DNA from: an uncultured beta proteobacterium
GTDB taxonomy: Bacteria > Pseudomonadota > Gammaproteobacteria > Burkholderiales > SG8-41
Reading direction: 5' to 3'
NCBI GenBank assembly: GCA_903885665.1
Contig: CAISJL010000138.1
Coordinates: forward strand, 1 to 63,326
Length of the DNA stretch: 63,326 bases
Part shown: positions 62,732 through 63,326 of the stretch, one piece after another
Layout: each line of letters begins with the position of its first letter
Position numbering within the stretch: the stretch's first letter is position 1
Position numbers and translations under genes: made by a program
The notes under the pieces: model-generated
Told to the model about the DNA's origin: nothing
The model's input: the letters and a program-made list of their open reading frames with translations, nothing else
The model's database searches: none

Positions 62732-63326
62732 TTACTGAATTTTCGTTTTGTGAATATCGACAGACTTTAAATGATGCTCATACGCTTTAACACCAACAAA
62801 ATTTGAGAGTTGCACCTCCTGCACGTCTTTAATTTCAAAATTTGCACCCACAATAGACTCGCCAACCTTGGTGTCTGCGTTAAATACTCTGGCTCCGACT
62901 GCAAGGCTACCCGTGCCATTGCATTTGCCACCGGCACAATCTATCTTAGGCAGTTGCTGTAATTCAATCGGCACCACGCAAAACGTTGTGGCCACATCTG
63001 AAACAATCTTTTGCGTTTGAAAGAATCCATCTCTTAGTGCGTATTCAGCACTTTCAATAAATCGATTTGATGACTCTAAAAATTCATAGCTTTTTAATGA
63101 GGCGCTCAAGCTCATCAAGGTCAGCACATCTGCTCCTGAGGGGTGCTTTAATAACGTATGTAGTAAAAATCGACCGTTACGCGTTGCCGGACAAGCTTTA
63201 ATGTAATTTGCCGCTTCACCGCTTGCACTTAAGGTCAAGATATCGGTAGTTTTAAGGTTCTTCCCTTTAAATGTCAGTTTGTTGCTAGTCTCTATAGGCT
63301 GCTCGAACAGCACACCGTCTTCACCG
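62732..63326 (-). CDS. Protein of unknown function, N-terminus beyond the window
   Basis: The frame is open from the window edge (63326) to the stop at 62732, 198 codons; a GTG at 63313 is in frame but upstream codons remain open (encoding GEDG), so the true start is probably outside the window. No family was recognised. Visible features are two Cys pairs in the last half (TTFCVVPIEL and DCAGGKCNGTG), a polar helical central part (SLKSYEFLESSNRFIESAEY) and a C-terminal beta-like region. Its stop codon overlaps the ribosome site of the following gene, so the two form a coupled pair. Confidence 0.6.
   Translation of the reverse strand, partial: GEDGVLFEQPIETSNKLTFKGKNLKTTDILTLSASGEAANYIKACPATRNGRFLLHTLLKHPSGADVLTLMSLSASLKSYEFLESSNRFIESAEYALRDGFFQTQKIVSDVATTFCVVPIELQQLPKIDCAGGKCNGTGSLAVGARVFNADTKVGESIVGANFEIKDVQEVQLSNFVGVKAYEHHLKSVDIHKTKIQ

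Overview
The window (63.3 kb, moderate GC, about 93% coding) looks like a chromosomal segment of a betaproteobacterium of the order Burkholderiales. This rests on conserved gene blocks (slt / NDUFA9-like / cca; cutA-dsbD-tlpA-aroQ-accB-accC-prmA-zinc-ribbon protein; argH opposite algZ-algR-hemC-hemD-hemX-hemY; hemA-prfA-prmC-grxD) and on three Bug/TctC-type periplasmic binding proteins, a family expanded in Bordetella and relatives. No rRNA, tRNA, CRISPR array, insertion sequence or prophage gene was recognised. The species cannot be named from the sequence alone.

Layout. 1-6.4 kb, minus strand: partial glutathione S-transferase, cca, NDUFA9-like dehydrogenase, slt and ilvA. 6.6-9.7 kb, plus strand: rpiA, phoU and ppx. 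9.9-14.3 kb, minus strand: argA, yggX, ppk1, sixA. phoU, ppx and ppk1 form a phosphate/polyphosphate neighbourhood, and phoU has a good candidate Pho box promoter. 14.5-16.8 kb: rsmE and a DNA photolyase. 17.0-19.7 kb, plus strand: yqgE-yqgF, a membrane-anchored cytochrome c and apaH. 19.7-22.3 kb, minus strand: an ornithine-lipid-like set (OlsB-type GNAT plus two PlsC-like acyltransferases). 22.5-25.3 kb: a PfkB kinase, a MerR-type regulator and a gcvH without gcvT or gcvP nearby. 25.6-33.7 kb, minus strand: the cutA-to-prmA block. 33.8-42.5 kb: ferredoxin-type reductase, haem biosynthesis and AlgZ/AlgR two-component genes, argH. 42.7-50.6 kb: large FAD/Fe-S dehydrogenase, TauE-type permease, grxD, prmC, prfA, hemA and a 55-residue rubredoxin gene.

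50.6-62.0 kb is the most accessory-looking part. A D-2-hydroxyacid dehydrogenase and a PrpB-type lyase lie divergent from an IclR regulator, which is followed by two Bug proteins, a class III CoA-transferase and a CitE-like lyase. A secreted M14 carboxypeptidase comes next, then a second divergent unit with a hydroxyacyl-CoA-type dehydrogenase and a third Bug protein. Inference: the cluster takes up a small carboxylic acid, activates it with CoA and cleaves it by a retro-Claisen step. The window ends in two exported proteins of unknown function, one cut by the window edge.

The most unusual non-coding signal is a series of short imperfect tandem repeats (units of 8-17 bp, 2-5 copies) in gaps between genes. 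Several sit directly in front of start codons that lack a visible Shine-Dalgarno sequence (ilvA, yqgE, argH). Other notable signals are a nested inverted repeat enclosing the ppx start region, a 10+1+10 bp palindrome inside a strong promoter at 59.9 kb, and a palindrome over the -35 box of the iclR promoter.
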